Below, one piece after another: positions 41,617-51,862 of a stretch of DNA of 64,000 nt; within the stretch, counting starts at the first letter, position 1, and each line of letters starts with the position of its first letter. The position numbers were made by a program, and so were the translations under genes. The stretch covers positions 744,001-808,000 of the forward strand of contig JBAIAA010000518.1 of NCBI GenBank assembly GCA_037893245.1, in the 5' to 3' direction. Origin of the DNA: Crossaster papposus. Taxonomy: Eukaryota > Echinodermata > Asteroidea > Velatida > Solasteridae. A model generated the notes under the pieces. That model had not been told where the DNA came from. It saw only the letters and a list, made by a program, of their open reading frames with translations, and did not search any database.

Positions 41617-42545
41617 TCACTTAGTCAGTTGACTAAAAAAAAAATTGTCCTGTTTATGTTTAGTTTTATCAATCTTTAATTAGTCACCAAATCAAAAGAT
41701 TAGTCAACTCACTTCTTAATTGACTAATAATAATTAGTCTTTCAAAATGGTTTAGTTTTACAAATTGTTCTTGAGATTAGTCATCCTTGAAATTTAATTA
41801 GTAATGCAAGAAAATTAATTAGTCAAACAACAAAATGTATTAGTCTTTTAATTAGTCAAACAACAAAATGTACAGCTAAACAAGTAATTGTTTAGCTTCA
41901 GATCCAGAGGGAGGGGGGGGGGGGGGGGTCAATAATACACTGACCGATTTATATACCTTGGCAAGTTTTCTTCGGGCGGGCTGAGTGGGAAAACAAATAT
42001 CATTAGTATTTGGGCAATAAATTAGTCAATCGATTAGTAATTTAAAAATTAGTTCGTCATGTCCGATTGAGGAGACTAACCGCATTAGTAAATCAGTGAT
42101 GGGTTAATGCGCCGTATTTTTGGCCGCATGAGGGCGCTGTAAGACGCCATTTTCTGGGTACCCAACACAGGCAAAATCGCGTTTATTGAAGTAGTTTTAG
42201 TAACTTTACTTTTATCTAAAAATTGATTATTAGAAAACAATATACTTTGGAACTGTAAGAATATTTAGGCGGACGTGAATTATCTCCTAATCACTTTTAA
42301 TTATACCCCCAAATACCGTAAGCACAGCGCCCTCTACGTTCAATAATACGGCCTATAAGTCACACAGCAAAATCGGTATTACATCTAATAAAATTCGTGT
42401 TAGTCTTTGAACATTTTAAATTAGTACTTTATTTTGTTTAATTAGTCAACAGTATTTCCATTAGTATTTTAGATTAAACAATTAGTCAGACATTGAAAGA
42501 CTAATTTGTATTACCTTCTTGACTACTAGATTTTGTTTTCAGTGT
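41617..42545. mobile_element. CACTGAAAAC-ended element made of TTAGTC words
   Basis: The left end CACTGAAAACCTCACTTAGT and right end GTTTTCAGTG are flanked by TA on both sides, as in Tc1/mariner-like insertions. The interior is rich in TTAGTC/GACTAA words in both orientations. A G run lies at about 41911-41928. No transposase. Confidence 0.75.
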
Positions 42546-42744
42546 ATCCAGCAAGATGATTGCGCTAGATATCCTGTAATCGTTTCGAAAAATCAACTCG
42601 ACAGATAGTCGGGCGGCGATCGCGAAAAAAACCAAGAACAACATATTATGAAAGAACAAATGCCCGACGCCGGTTGAAAACAAACGCCTTTTTTTCTGTT
42701 GCTAGTTCTCAGCATTCATGATTGTAAAACTTCGGACAGGTCAG

Positions 42745-43139
42745 TTAAAGGAATCGTATACGTTTGGTAATTACTCCAAAAAATAATGGCAATAAAAACT
42801 TACTTGGTAAGAAGTACAGCAGCATTGGATAGTATAATGCATTTTCAGTAACTTTTCACTTCGAAGTACTGCGGTTATGGAAAAAGATATCACTTTTTAT
42901 CCAAAAAAATGTGAATCCGAGAAGCGTTACTGCAGTGACGTTTCTCAGACTGTGTATTCCAATGCAGATTATTCTTCCTGCGTGGACATAACCGCTCCAG
43001 ATTTTCGGCAATATCTCAAAATCGCTACCACCTTTTGAAATGAAATTGTTACAGGTTAGTTTTATGGTATATACATATAACTATATAGGATTGAAACAAA
43101 CAGTGGGTTCCAATTACCAAACGTGTACGATCCCTTTAA
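42745..43139 (+). mobile_element. TTAA-MITE family A inside family B
   Basis: TTAA at 42745-42748 and 43136-43139. The outer sequence reads '...ggtcagTTAA' and 'TTAAacgatatttac', matching an uninterrupted family B. Confidence 0.9.
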
Positions 43140-43228
43140 ACGATATTTACTATAAAATACATCACAACCAAATCCACCCATTCCTGACAATTCAAGCAAT
43201 TTTAGTCAATGGTGTATCCTACCTTTAA

Positions 43229-43572
43229 ATACACTAACGGATGGCTGAATAAGGCCACCGATTATCATTACAAAATTAATTATTGTTTTACTTTAATTGA
43301 TACGCAGGCCAATACCAGTCCTGTAGATTTAACATGCAAACGTGTAAATAATTAACCTTCAAAACTAATTGGACATGCATCCGACGCACTTTAAACAATT
43401 AAAAATGCAATTTGTTACACTGAGGTCAAGTCTAGAATCGATTTAATTTAATGCTTTTATTATAGATTTGCCCGGAGTACGTGACCGCAAGTTGGAATCA
43501 CTTTGCCGTGTATCAGGCCTAATACTATAAAGATATTGCAACCCAGTAATTGACATATTCAACCTAATAAGG
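43229..43572. other. No recognised gene
   Basis: AT-rich. 43237-43345 resembles 45597-45715 ('acaaaattaatta', 'gtttactttaattgatac', 'caggcc'), so a dispersed repeat is present. No exon seen. Confidence 0.4.
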
Positions 43573-43577
43573 AAAAT

Positions 43578-44153
43578 ATGTTACTCAGGTAATTTGTGAC
43601 ACTCTTGCACTCTTAACTTCTGGGGCCAATTTCATAGAGCTGCTAAGCACACAAATTTGCTTAGCACCAAAAAGTCTTGATCATTTAAAACAGGTTACCA
43701 TCCAAAATTCTACGGGTTTTTCATGCTAAGTCCAAAACCAGCTGATTATCAATCGAAAACAATAAAGATCACGTGAAGATTTGGTCTGTAACCTTGTTTT
43801 TGCCAAATACAAATGTTCATGCTAAGCAAATTTGTGTGCTTAGCAGCTCTATGAAATTGGCCCCTGATTTAGAGCGTGTAAGTTGACCTCGATGACATAC
43901 GATACTTCACGTCGAGAAACCTAACTTCCGGGCACATCGAAAGCGAGTTGTTTTCTTGAAATACTTTGTTTTGGCGCTGTTTCTTTTTACTGAAAGGTTG
44001 ATACAAAAACGTTTAAATACATATATATAACTATTGTTTTCGATGTGCCCGGAAATTCAGTTTCTCGTGAAGTTTTGTCAGCTCTCGCGAGGTCAACTTA
44101 CACGCTCTTAATAGTTAAGAGTGCAAGATTGTCACAAATTATCTGAGTAACAT
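43578..44153. mobile_element. Fold-back element interrupted by family C
   Basis: The left arm 'gttactcaggtaatttgtga' and 'cactcttgcactcttaa', then after the insertion 'gagcgtgtaagttgacctcg'; the right arm is the inverse up to 'attatctgagtaac'. Family C copy 43622-43864 splits the left arm. Confidence 0.8.
43622..43864. mobile_element. Family C fold-back MITE, full copy
   Basis: Ends GGGGCCAATTTCATAGAGCT and AGCTCTATGAAATTGGCCCC. Inserted in a larger fold-back element. Confidence 0.9.
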
Positions 44154-44456
44154 ATGTTACTTTATATTTGATAGGAAGAGGACCCCGAAACAAGAAAACA
44201 CAAAAACGGCCAGTTTTTGAGCATATATTTGTGGATGTTTTATATCTGTACTTTTCAATGCTCTTTCCGAATAACATCGTTTAAAAAAAACCTGCGCCTA
44301 GCCGAGTGCTGCCTTTGGGGCAGCAGGTTCCTTGGTTTTTGCTTAATAAAAAAAAGCTCCCATGCAGACATTGATACTCCAGAAATGCCTACCCTGGTAA
44401 GTTCCAAAAAGTACTGTATAGTCACTGAGTAGCACTTGTAAACAATCAGAAGAACT

Positions 44457-44849
44457 TTAAAGGGATCGTGTACGTTTGGTAATTGGAACCCACTGTTTGT
44501 TTCAATCCTATATAGTTATAGATATATGACATAAAACTAACCTGTAAACATTTTATTTCAAAAGGTGCTGGCGATTTTGAGATATTGCCGAAAATCTGGA
44601 GCGGTTATGTCCACGCAGGAAAAATAATCTGCATTGGAATACACAATCTGAAAAACGTCACTGCAGTAACACTTCTCAGATTCAATAGGGGGATAAAAAT
44701 TGATATATTTTTCCATAACTGCAGTACTTCGAGGTGAAAAGTTTCTAAAAATGCATTATACTATCCAAAGCTGCTGTATACTTCTTACAAAGTAAATTTT
44801 ATTGCCATTAATTTTTGGAGTAATTACCAAACGTATACGATCCCTTCAA
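44457..44849 (-). mobile_element. TTAA-MITE family A
   Basis: TTAA at 44457-44460; the right end has decayed to TTCAA. The interior is inverse to 42745-43139. Confidence 0.85.
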
Positions 44850-44929
44850 TGATAATTTACGATGTTGGATTGGTAACCAGCGAAGATTTGTGATGACAGA
44901 AGTGGCATCCACGGAGCAAATGACAGGGA

Positions 44930-45590
44930 AGATATATAGTCGATATATCCCTCTTATATACCGTGCAGTTACCATAGAGCTGTCAGACCTTTCAAAACCT
45001 TTCAAGTTTCCTGGACTAAAGGGTTCTGAAAGGTGAGAAAGCTGTCTGACAAAAGAAACCTATGAAAGATTTTGAAAGGTAAAACAACTCTCTGAACAAA
45101 CTGGTGTGAGGTTTTGGAAAGTCTGGCCGTTTTCTGATAGACTTCCTATACCTTTATCATAGGGGCATACCATACTAAATAAAAGTTGAAATGTTTTGAA
45201 ATGTTTAGCTGTTTTCTGTGAGAGATATTCTATATGATGTGCTGGGGAGTAATTCTACCTTTCAAAACATTTCAAAAGGTTTTGAAAGGTCAAACCATGT
45301 ATGCATAGCAACTGTACTGATATTTGGTTGAGCAATAGCTCCACCTTTCATTTTCTGGCCGTTTTCTGATAGACTTCCCATACCTTTACCCATGGAGGAA
45401 TTACCATAGGGCATACCATAGCCCAGTTTTTCTACCTTTCAATTCCTTTCAAAAGGTTTTGAAAGGTGTGGTAGTGTAGTAGCAACAAATTCTGGAGCGT
45501 TTTGAAAGGTTCATACTTTTTTATATCCATTTTGCCCAGTAAGCAGATTTTGAAAGGTTTTGAAAGGTGAAACCGTAGGAGGGATATAAT
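44930..45590. mobile_element. Element dense in CTTTCAAAACC / GGTTTTGAAAGG words
   Basis: At least ten copies of 'cctttcaaaac' or 'ttttgaaaggt' in both orientations. The ends 'atatatccctc' and 'gagggatata' are imperfect inverted repeats. A partial copy lies in KIF17 intron 4 (60360-60493). Confidence 0.65.
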
Positions 45591-45896
45591 ATACAATTAA
45601 AATACACCAACATATGGCTAAACAAGGTCACCGGTGGCATACAAATTATTACAAAATTAATTAATTTGTTTACTTTAATTGATACACAGGCCTATATACC
45701 TGCAGATTTAACAAAACGTGCAATAAACCTTCAAAGCTATAAAGCGATTGTATATAAAACCAGTAATCTGCTGTACAGAGAGCAAACAACAAACACATGC
45801 AACGGTCGTGAGCCAAGGGACCAACAGCCATACAACAAGAAGTGTTGACTTACCGCGCTTTGCAGTTTTATGTACGTATATTTTTTCAATAATCCA

Positions 45897-46330
45897 TTAA
45901 AGGGATCGTATACGTTTGGTAATTACTCCAAAAATTAATGGCGATAAAAACCTACTTGGTAAGAAGTAGAGCAGCTTTGGATAGTATAATGCGTTTTTAG
46001 AAACTTTTCACTTCGAAGTACTGCGGTTATGGAAAAAGATATCACTTTTTATCCCTAACAAATTTGAATCTGAGAAACGTTTAACGCTTCTCAGATTCAA
46101 ATTTGTTGGGATAAAAAGTACTGCAGTGACGTTTCTCAGAGTGTGTATTCCAATGTAGATTATTTTTCCTGCGTGGACAAAACCGCTCCAGAATTTCGGC
46201 AATATCTCAAAATCGCTACCACCTTTTTAAATGAAATTTTTACAGGTTAGTTTTATGGTATATATCTATAACTATATAGGACTGAAACAAACAATGGGTT
46301 CCAATTACCAAACGTACACGATCCCTTTAA
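45897..46330 (+). mobile_element. TTAA-MITE family A with internal duplication
   Basis: TTAA at both ends. A ~35-bp internal segment around 'tctcagattcaaatttgttg' is duplicated in inverse, lengthening this copy to 434 bp. Confidence 0.85.
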
Positions 46331-46682
46331 AGGTAGGATACACCATTTGCAGATATCGGAAATATTTACTACCAAATTGTTAAGAAATATCTTACTCATT
46401 TGAAAGTAAATAATGATTCTTTTAGGCATCCAGCAAAAACGATTGCGCTGTAGATATCCTGTAATTATTCCCGGACGGCGATCGCGAAAACAATAAAAAT
46501 AACATAGGAAAAACTGCTCGACGCTGGTTGAAAACAAACGCTGTTTTCGTTCTTTTCTCGGCATCAATGACTGTAAAACCTCGGACAGGTCAGTTAAACG
46601 GTATTTACTATAAAATACAACACCCTAAATCTACCCATTTATGATAATTCAAGCAATTACCAATGGTGTATCTTACCTTTAA
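46327..46682 (-). mobile_element. TTAA-MITE family B, full copy
   Basis: Shares its left TTAA (46327-46330) with the preceding family A copy and its right TTAA (46679-46682) with the next family B copy. Confidence 0.88.
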
Positions 46683-47150
46683 AGATAGAATAGGATACAC
46701 CATTAGGAGATAAATCGGGAAAGAAATACTACCGAATTATTAAGAAATATCTTACTTATTTGAAAATAAAGTATGATTCTAGGCATCCAGCAAAATGATT
46801 GCGCTAGATATCCTGTAATTGTTCCGAAAATTAAAATTGTATCACTGTAACATAATATTAGTCAAAATAGCGTAAATTAGTCATTATAAGGCATCATTTT
46901 GACTAATTTAGGTCAAAATGATGCCTTGTATTATTAATTTACATTTTTTGATTAATATTATGTTGACAGTGATGTGGACAAAAATATTACGATCGCCAGA
47001 CGTTGGTTGCGAACAAAAAACATGAACAAATTGCCCGACGCCGGTTTAAACGGATGCCGTTTTTGTTTTGTTTTTTATTCGGGATCCACGATTGTAAAAT
47101 TTAGGAAAGATCATTTAAACGATATTTACTTTAAAATACAACAACCTCAA
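46679..47150 (-). mobile_element. Family B copy, truncated, with CACTGT insertion
   Basis: Begins at TTAA 46679 and continues to about 47150 with interior family B blocks. 46848-46975 is an inserted palindromic element with ends CACTGTAACATAATATT and its inverse. Confidence 0.7.
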
Positions 47151-47177
47151 CAATTCACTAATTTCTACCAACTATGG

Positions 47178-47580
47178 CCTGCAGGCGAATTTTTTTTCCG
47201 TGGGTGGGTGAGTCAAAACTTATAAATAATTCAGTAGTTTGTATGAGAAGTTATGATTATTCATCAGAATAAAACATGACGTCGCAGCATTGTTGTAATA
47301 GTTAACTAGTTGCATTAAATCGCTTTAAAGAACAGCTGTTGTCGAGCTGCTATACGTAGTGTAGTGGATAGTGGGATGGGCTATGGATCAAAGATCCCTG
47401 GTTCAAATCCTGCTTTAGGTTATTTCTAGTCAAATTGATATCTTTGGAGTATTTTTAATTTAAGGGGAAAAAGAGACCTAGAACCTAAGTGTTGTACAGT
47501 GATCAATGCAACTACTGAATAATTCATGAATTTGGACTAACCCACCTACGGAAAAAAAATTCGCGGCATGCAGACCTCAT
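47178..47580. mobile_element. Fold-back element with tRNA-like core
   Basis: 'gaattttttttccgtgggtg' and 'aataattcagtagttt' are inverted at 47520-47575. The loop holds a tRNA-like 'agtgtagtggatagtgggat' and 'ctggttcaaatcctgc' (47352-47414). Confidence 0.7.
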
Positions 47581-47654
47581 AAACTATCGATTTATAGGCA
47601 TCAGCAATGCTGCATAAAAAAATAATACATGTACGGGGAAGGATTTGCATGGAA

Positions 47655-48376
47655 TAGGGTACGTGCAGGTAATATGGGACTGCAGGTAATATGGGACGCA
47701 TGAATTAAATTCGGCGCCTATTTAACTATAAAGCTTCAGAGACAAGAAATAGCGCTCTCAGTAGTTGCGATAACTCATTGCCATCGCTGCCAACATGGCT
47801 AATTTGTTCGGGAACGGAGATCTCGGTGAAGAAATAATCAAAATTTGACAAGGTATGTTAAGTTGACAGTATTTTTTTGCTCTGATCTAAAAATAGATAT
47901 TTCAGGGAATGTACTGATATTAAAAACTGACCAGAGGGTGAGCTGAATTCTTGACATATTTAGGATGCTTATGAAGTGTTTTGATTGTATTGAGGGTGTG
48001 GGGTCCTGTGTATAATTGTTTTAGGATTTATTATGCATTTAATGGGAGCTCCGGTAGCGCAACAAGGTGCAGGTAATATGGGACGCCATAGATGTGATAC
48101 AGCGGAATGAAATTGCATTAAAAAAAATTATATTATCATATAACCATACATCCCATATTACCTGCACTGCAGGTAATATGGGACCTTTGGTGATGACGTC
48201 ATAATTTGAATGTAACTGTCATAAATGGATACAACATGGTTTAAATTATATCATCAAAAGGAAGGGTAGTTGTTACTGATTCCAATAACCAATGTTTCTT
48301 TAGAATGGTTTTATCTATCTTTATGCAAATTATGCAAATGAGCTTAATGGGCCCATATTACCTGCACCTACCCTAC
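47655..48376. mobile_element. Fold-back element, CAGGTAATATGGGAC family
   Basis: The left end 'agggtacgtgcaggtaatat' is inverted at the right ('atattacctgcacctaccct'). Further 'gcaggtaatatgggac' copies are at 47680, 48068 and 48172. Non-coding. Confidence 0.8.
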
Positions 48377-48388
48377 CTTTCAAACTAA

Positions 48389-48705
48389 AATGTATTCATT
48401 TATTTATGTATTCGTTCGTTGGTTCGTTTGTTCGTTAGTTAGTTTGTTCGTTCGTTCATCTCGTCCATCTCGTTCATTTTGTTCATTTCATTCAGGCTTC
48501 ATGTATTCATTTATTTATTTATTCGTTCGTTGGTTCGTTTGTTCGTTGGTTTGTTTGTTCGTCCGTTCGTCCGTTCGTCCGTTCGTTAGTTAGTTAATTT
48601 GTTCGTTCGTTCGTTCGTTCGTTCATCCCGTTCAACTCGTTCATTTTGTTCATTTCATTCAGACTTCATGTATTCATTTGTTTATTCCGTGCATTTGTTT
48701 CAATA
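48389..48705 (+). repeat. TTCG-type microsatellite
   Basis: Runs of TTCG/TTTG/GTTA with two longer repeats of 'atgtattcatttattta'. The region would be in a 5' UTR intron of the second profilin gene. Confidence 0.9.
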
Positions 48706-48718
48706 GATAACCGACAAG

Positions 48719-48871
48719 ATGTTTGGAGTGAATTCTTTGCTTCTGTTTTTCTTGTTCATCAATGTCTTGGTGAACGGGTACGAGGAGAAGCAGCGCGGCT
48801 TCGGTGAGGCCCCCGTGGATATTCGCGCTCCACTCGAACAATCACCAGGCTTCAAACAAGTCCGCCAAGTC
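48719..48871 (+). CDS. Secreted profilin 2, exon 1
   Basis: 51 codons from the ATG, ending GFKQVRQV before GTAAGT (48872). 'tttcaatag|ataaccgacaag' directly upstream matches the first locus ('cctcag|ataactgacaag'), so a conserved 5' UTR acceptor precedes the ATG in both. Confidence 0.78.
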
Positions 48872-50494
48872 GTAAGTCATAATAGGCAGTGTCCGATCTA
48901 AATGGCTAAGGCTTAAAACCACACGAGTGTTTATAAAGGGCATGCAGCAGCTATCGTAAACTCGTGCGTAATGTTGAGCCGTAGTCAATTATTTCCGACA
49001 CGGCGTGAGCCGTAAACCAGCCTCTTTCGTGCTAAGTATATAGGCCGTGTCCGAAACGGGTGTCTAGAGCTACAGCTACGGCTATTGTCTGCGTCGGCCA
49101 TTGTGTAGCGCTGTCCGAAATGCCGTCTAGAGCTACAGCTACGGCTACAACGTCACAAAAATCTCGCCGTAAAAGAAGTTGTCTAGCTCAGGCAAAAGAA
49201 AATGCAAATTTTCGTTTATTTTTCAATGATAGTGCATTGATTTAAAACTAACGGATCGACAAATACGTCAATATCATCAGGTATTTCTACTGGCTCAAAC
49301 AAACATTGCGTATTACATTTACCTGACGATAATTGTTGTAAATTCTTACATCGTAATTTTGCAAACACTAATTCAAGCATCGCTTGGGGGCGCAATAACT
49401 AGCCGTAGACTCTATCGTAGCCACGTCCGAAAGTAGAAAAATCTTGATGTACCGTAGCAATTTGCACTCGAGCTGGAGCGCAATGATACAAAAACAACTT
49501 TTAACAAGGTGTAAAGGCTTGCGAATGCAGCCACCCCCCCCCCCCCCCTCCCCTAAATGTATTCGTATACAGTTCATGGTCTTCCTTCCAAATTCGATCG
49601 GAAAAGAAACTAACAATATTTTGAAAAAAGCACGGACAACACAACTTTAATTTGTAATTAACATTATAGGTCCATTCGAAAGTTCAAAAAATGAAAATGT
49701 TAGCTCACTTTCAATTTAACATGGCCGGCGATAATTTTTTCTGCAGGTAGGTTGGTACATTAGCGAATCAGAACACAGATGGTGTTGACGTCATCGATGA
49801 TGTTAGAGTCATCTGGGACAACTCTAACCCTAACCCTAACCCTAACCCTAACCCTAACCTTAACTCTAACCCCTAACCCCTGTCAGAGCCCAGACAACTT
49901 GAGCATTATCGATGACGTCAACACCATCTGTGTTCTGATTGGCTAATAAATGTACACTATGTACCAACCTACCTGCAGAAAAAAATTATCGCTGGCCGAC
50001 ACGTGAATAAAGCCCACGAGATTATAAGCACATTTTCCTGCATTTTTATATCCTTTTCTTCTTCTTCGAAGTCATCCTGGGATTCGTACATCGATAATCT
50101 GATCGCCCAGTCTAAGGACGCAAATGGTACCCCGCACGTCGACAAAGCGTGCATCATTGGACTGGACGGGGGAGCAAAATGGACGACCGACGGTCACCCT
50201 AACGCCCTGAAGTTGAGCGCGACCGAAAGGACCAGCATCGCCGGGCCGTTCAAGAACAGAAACTTCACCCCGTTCATGAACGACGGGATCACAGCGGAAG
50301 GAACCACCTACCGTTTCCTTCGAGAAGAAGATGATATTAAAGTGTATGCCAAACTGCGAGGGCATGGCGCTCTCAGTCTGCATAAGTCTAAGACGGCCAT
50401 TGTCATAGCTCACTGTCCCGAAGGCAGCCAGCAGGGGAATGCCAACAAGGCCGTGCGAGTTATCGCCGAGTACCTGATATCACATAACCTATAA
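48719..50494 (+). CDS. Putative secreted profilin 2 (signal peptide + profilin domain)
   Basis: Exons 48719-48871 and 50072-50494 join in phase 0 to give 191 residues. Residues 1-20 are a signal peptide nearly matching that of the 11987-13609 gene (MFGVNSLL, FINVLVNG). Residues 21-51 are a spacer (EEKQRGFGEAPVDIR and on) unlike that of the first gene and without a dibasic end. Residues 52-191 are a full 140-residue profilin domain: SSWDSYIDNLIAQ, GLDGGAKWTT, FLREEDD, AIVIAHCPEGSQQGN. By hand count it is about 70% identical to the first copy, and both are free of stops, which argues for maintained function. Donor GTAAGT; acceptor TTCTTCTTCGAAG. The profilin exon has no Met at its start. Actin and poly-proline binding is expected from the fold; secretion is inferred. 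Confidence 0.77.
48960..49440. repeat. Fold-back element in profilin 2 intron
   Basis: 'gtgtctagagctacagctac' and 'gccgtctagagctacagcta' are direct repeats; 'cgtgtccgaaa' and 'acgtccgaaag' bound inverted pieces. A C run at 49533-49551 follows. Confidence 0.55.
49741..49978. mobile_element. Fold-back element with telomere-like core, copy 2
   Basis: Ends CTGCAGGTAGGTTGGTACAT and its inverse; the core is (CCCTAA)n with about seven units. Sister of 11706-11880. It ends 93 bp before the profilin 2 domain exon. Confidence 0.88.
50072..50494 (+). CDS. Secreted profilin 2, exon 2
   Basis: 423 nt including TAA. The domain begins SSWDSYID at the splice site and ends YLISHNL. A pyrimidine-rich tract (50049-50067) precedes the acceptor. 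Confidence 0.9.
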   Translation, partial: SSWDSYIDNLIAQSKDANGTPHVDKACIIGLDGGAKWTTDGHPNALKLSATERTSIAGPFKNRNFTPFMNDGITAEGTTYRFLREEDDIKVYAKLRGHGALSLHKSKTAIVIAHCPEGSQQGNANKAVRVIAEYLISHNL

Positions 50495-50654
50495 ACATTT
50501 CCATTCAATCTAGTACCAGGCTGATTCGTCTGTTTAAATCGTTTATAATATAATTATAATATAGGTTTTCGCGGTCAGTTTACCAGCTCTGTATTTTAAC
50601 GTACGTAGCTAGATATAGCAGTAATTTGTTTGGGTTAACCATTATATCGAGATG

Positions 50655-50690
50655 TGCGCTATAACCTTCGAGAAGAAGATGGTATTAAAG
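50655..50690 (+). pseudogene. Profilin exon fragment
   Basis: 'ccttcgagaagaagatg' then 'tattaaag' repeats 50316-50342 of the profilin exon with one base changed. The family B end (AAAGGTAGGATACA) follows at once, so the fragment may have been duplicated with or beside a MITE. Confidence 0.6.
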
Positions 50691-50694
50691 GTAG

Positions 50695-51533
50695 GATACA
50701 TCATGTACCCGGTACCCGAGTTGTTGCCGAAGTTTATTGTTTGTATGTCGACTTTCACACAACATGTATAATTTTCTCATATTGCTTATTTTACTTCAAC
50801 ATTGCAGATACTTCAACGTTAAACAAACTAGACAAGAATTAAACTTGCCTAAGTCGTTTCCCTTTATTTTGAATGCAGAAAGTGCTAAATAGATTAGAAT
50901 GAGCAAAAATGAAAACGAAAATACGAATCGTATGCAAATAAGCCTTTATTACCAAACCGACTGCTACATTGAATGACCACTTTAATACCGACTGCCAAAA
51001 CTTCAACGTAGGATGAGTAAAACATGAATATATGTCGGGTATGAAATTGAATTTGAACGTCTGAAATCTAAATACGAACCACGGGAACGACAGCAGAGAG
51101 CTAATTTGCTTTCGGGCGATTCACAACTGTTCACAATGCATTGCGCCACCAAGCGTTCGACTCAAAAGAGCCACTTTTAAACTTTACGGTCGACTTCCGT
51201 CATCATTCATACTGTAGTTAAATATCTATTCTTCATTGTTTACGCGAGGTACAACACAAACATAAATGTACCCGGAAGCTTCGTTGATTAAAACATTGTT
51301 ATTTGCAGACAAAAAAAATTGAACTTTAATCATGCGCGTCCAAAAAGACGTAAAAACTGACGAATTCATGCAAAATAAATAGCCCTACCGTTTTTCAAAC
51401 CGATGTCGACTTTTTCCCATGATGCACGGCGGGTATAGCAGGATTTGCGCCTCCAACGGCAGCTTTTAGGTATTGTGAATCGCTCGAAAATCCGTACGGG
51501 AAACCTTTATTTGACGGTAATTTACAGAATGCT
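50695..51533. other. No recognised gene
   Basis: AT-rich. Loose inverted words 'gggcgattcacaac' (51115) and 'attgtgaatcgctcg' (51474) hint at an old fold-back element. No exon. Confidence 0.4.
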
Positions 51534-51862
51534 TAAAGGTTGGTACGCTATTGATAGTTGCTTGAATTATCAGGAATGGGTGGATTTAAATGGTTGAGTT
51601 TTATTTTTTATTTTTTATTTTTTAATGGCGTTCGTTTTCAACCGGCGTCGGCCAATTTCTCTTGTTTTTGTCGCGATTGTCAACTGTCGATCGGGATTCT
51701 TTTTTATGAAATTCAATTTGTCGGAACAATTACATAATTATTTATCGCAATCATAATTGCTGCATGCCTAGAATCATTATTTACTTTCAAATAGGTAAAA
51801 TATTTCTTAATTATTCGGAAGTAAAAATGTTAAAATATCTGCAATTGGTGTATCTTAGTCAT
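51534..51862 (+). repeat. TTAA-MITE family B, decayed copy
   Basis: Starts TTAAAGGTTGGTACGC and ends 'ttggtgtatcttag'; the interior keeps 'gcgttcgttttcaaccggcg'. The right TTAA is lost. C and G runs follow at 51976-52030 and 52094-52108. Confidence 0.7.

Larger units (their letters stand above)
41507..43228 (-). mobile_element. Family B MITE with two nested insertions
   Basis: The outer copy begins at TTAA 41507-41510 and ends at TTAA 43225-43228. It is interrupted by a CACTG-ended element (41617-42545) and by family A (42745-43139), which sits at the family B internal TTAA. Confidence 0.85.

Noticed and set aside
50072..50413. 113-codon frame antisense to profilin 2, and a similar one antisense to profilin 1 (12284-12628)
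   Set aside because: Shadow frames forced by codon use of the real exon; no domain.
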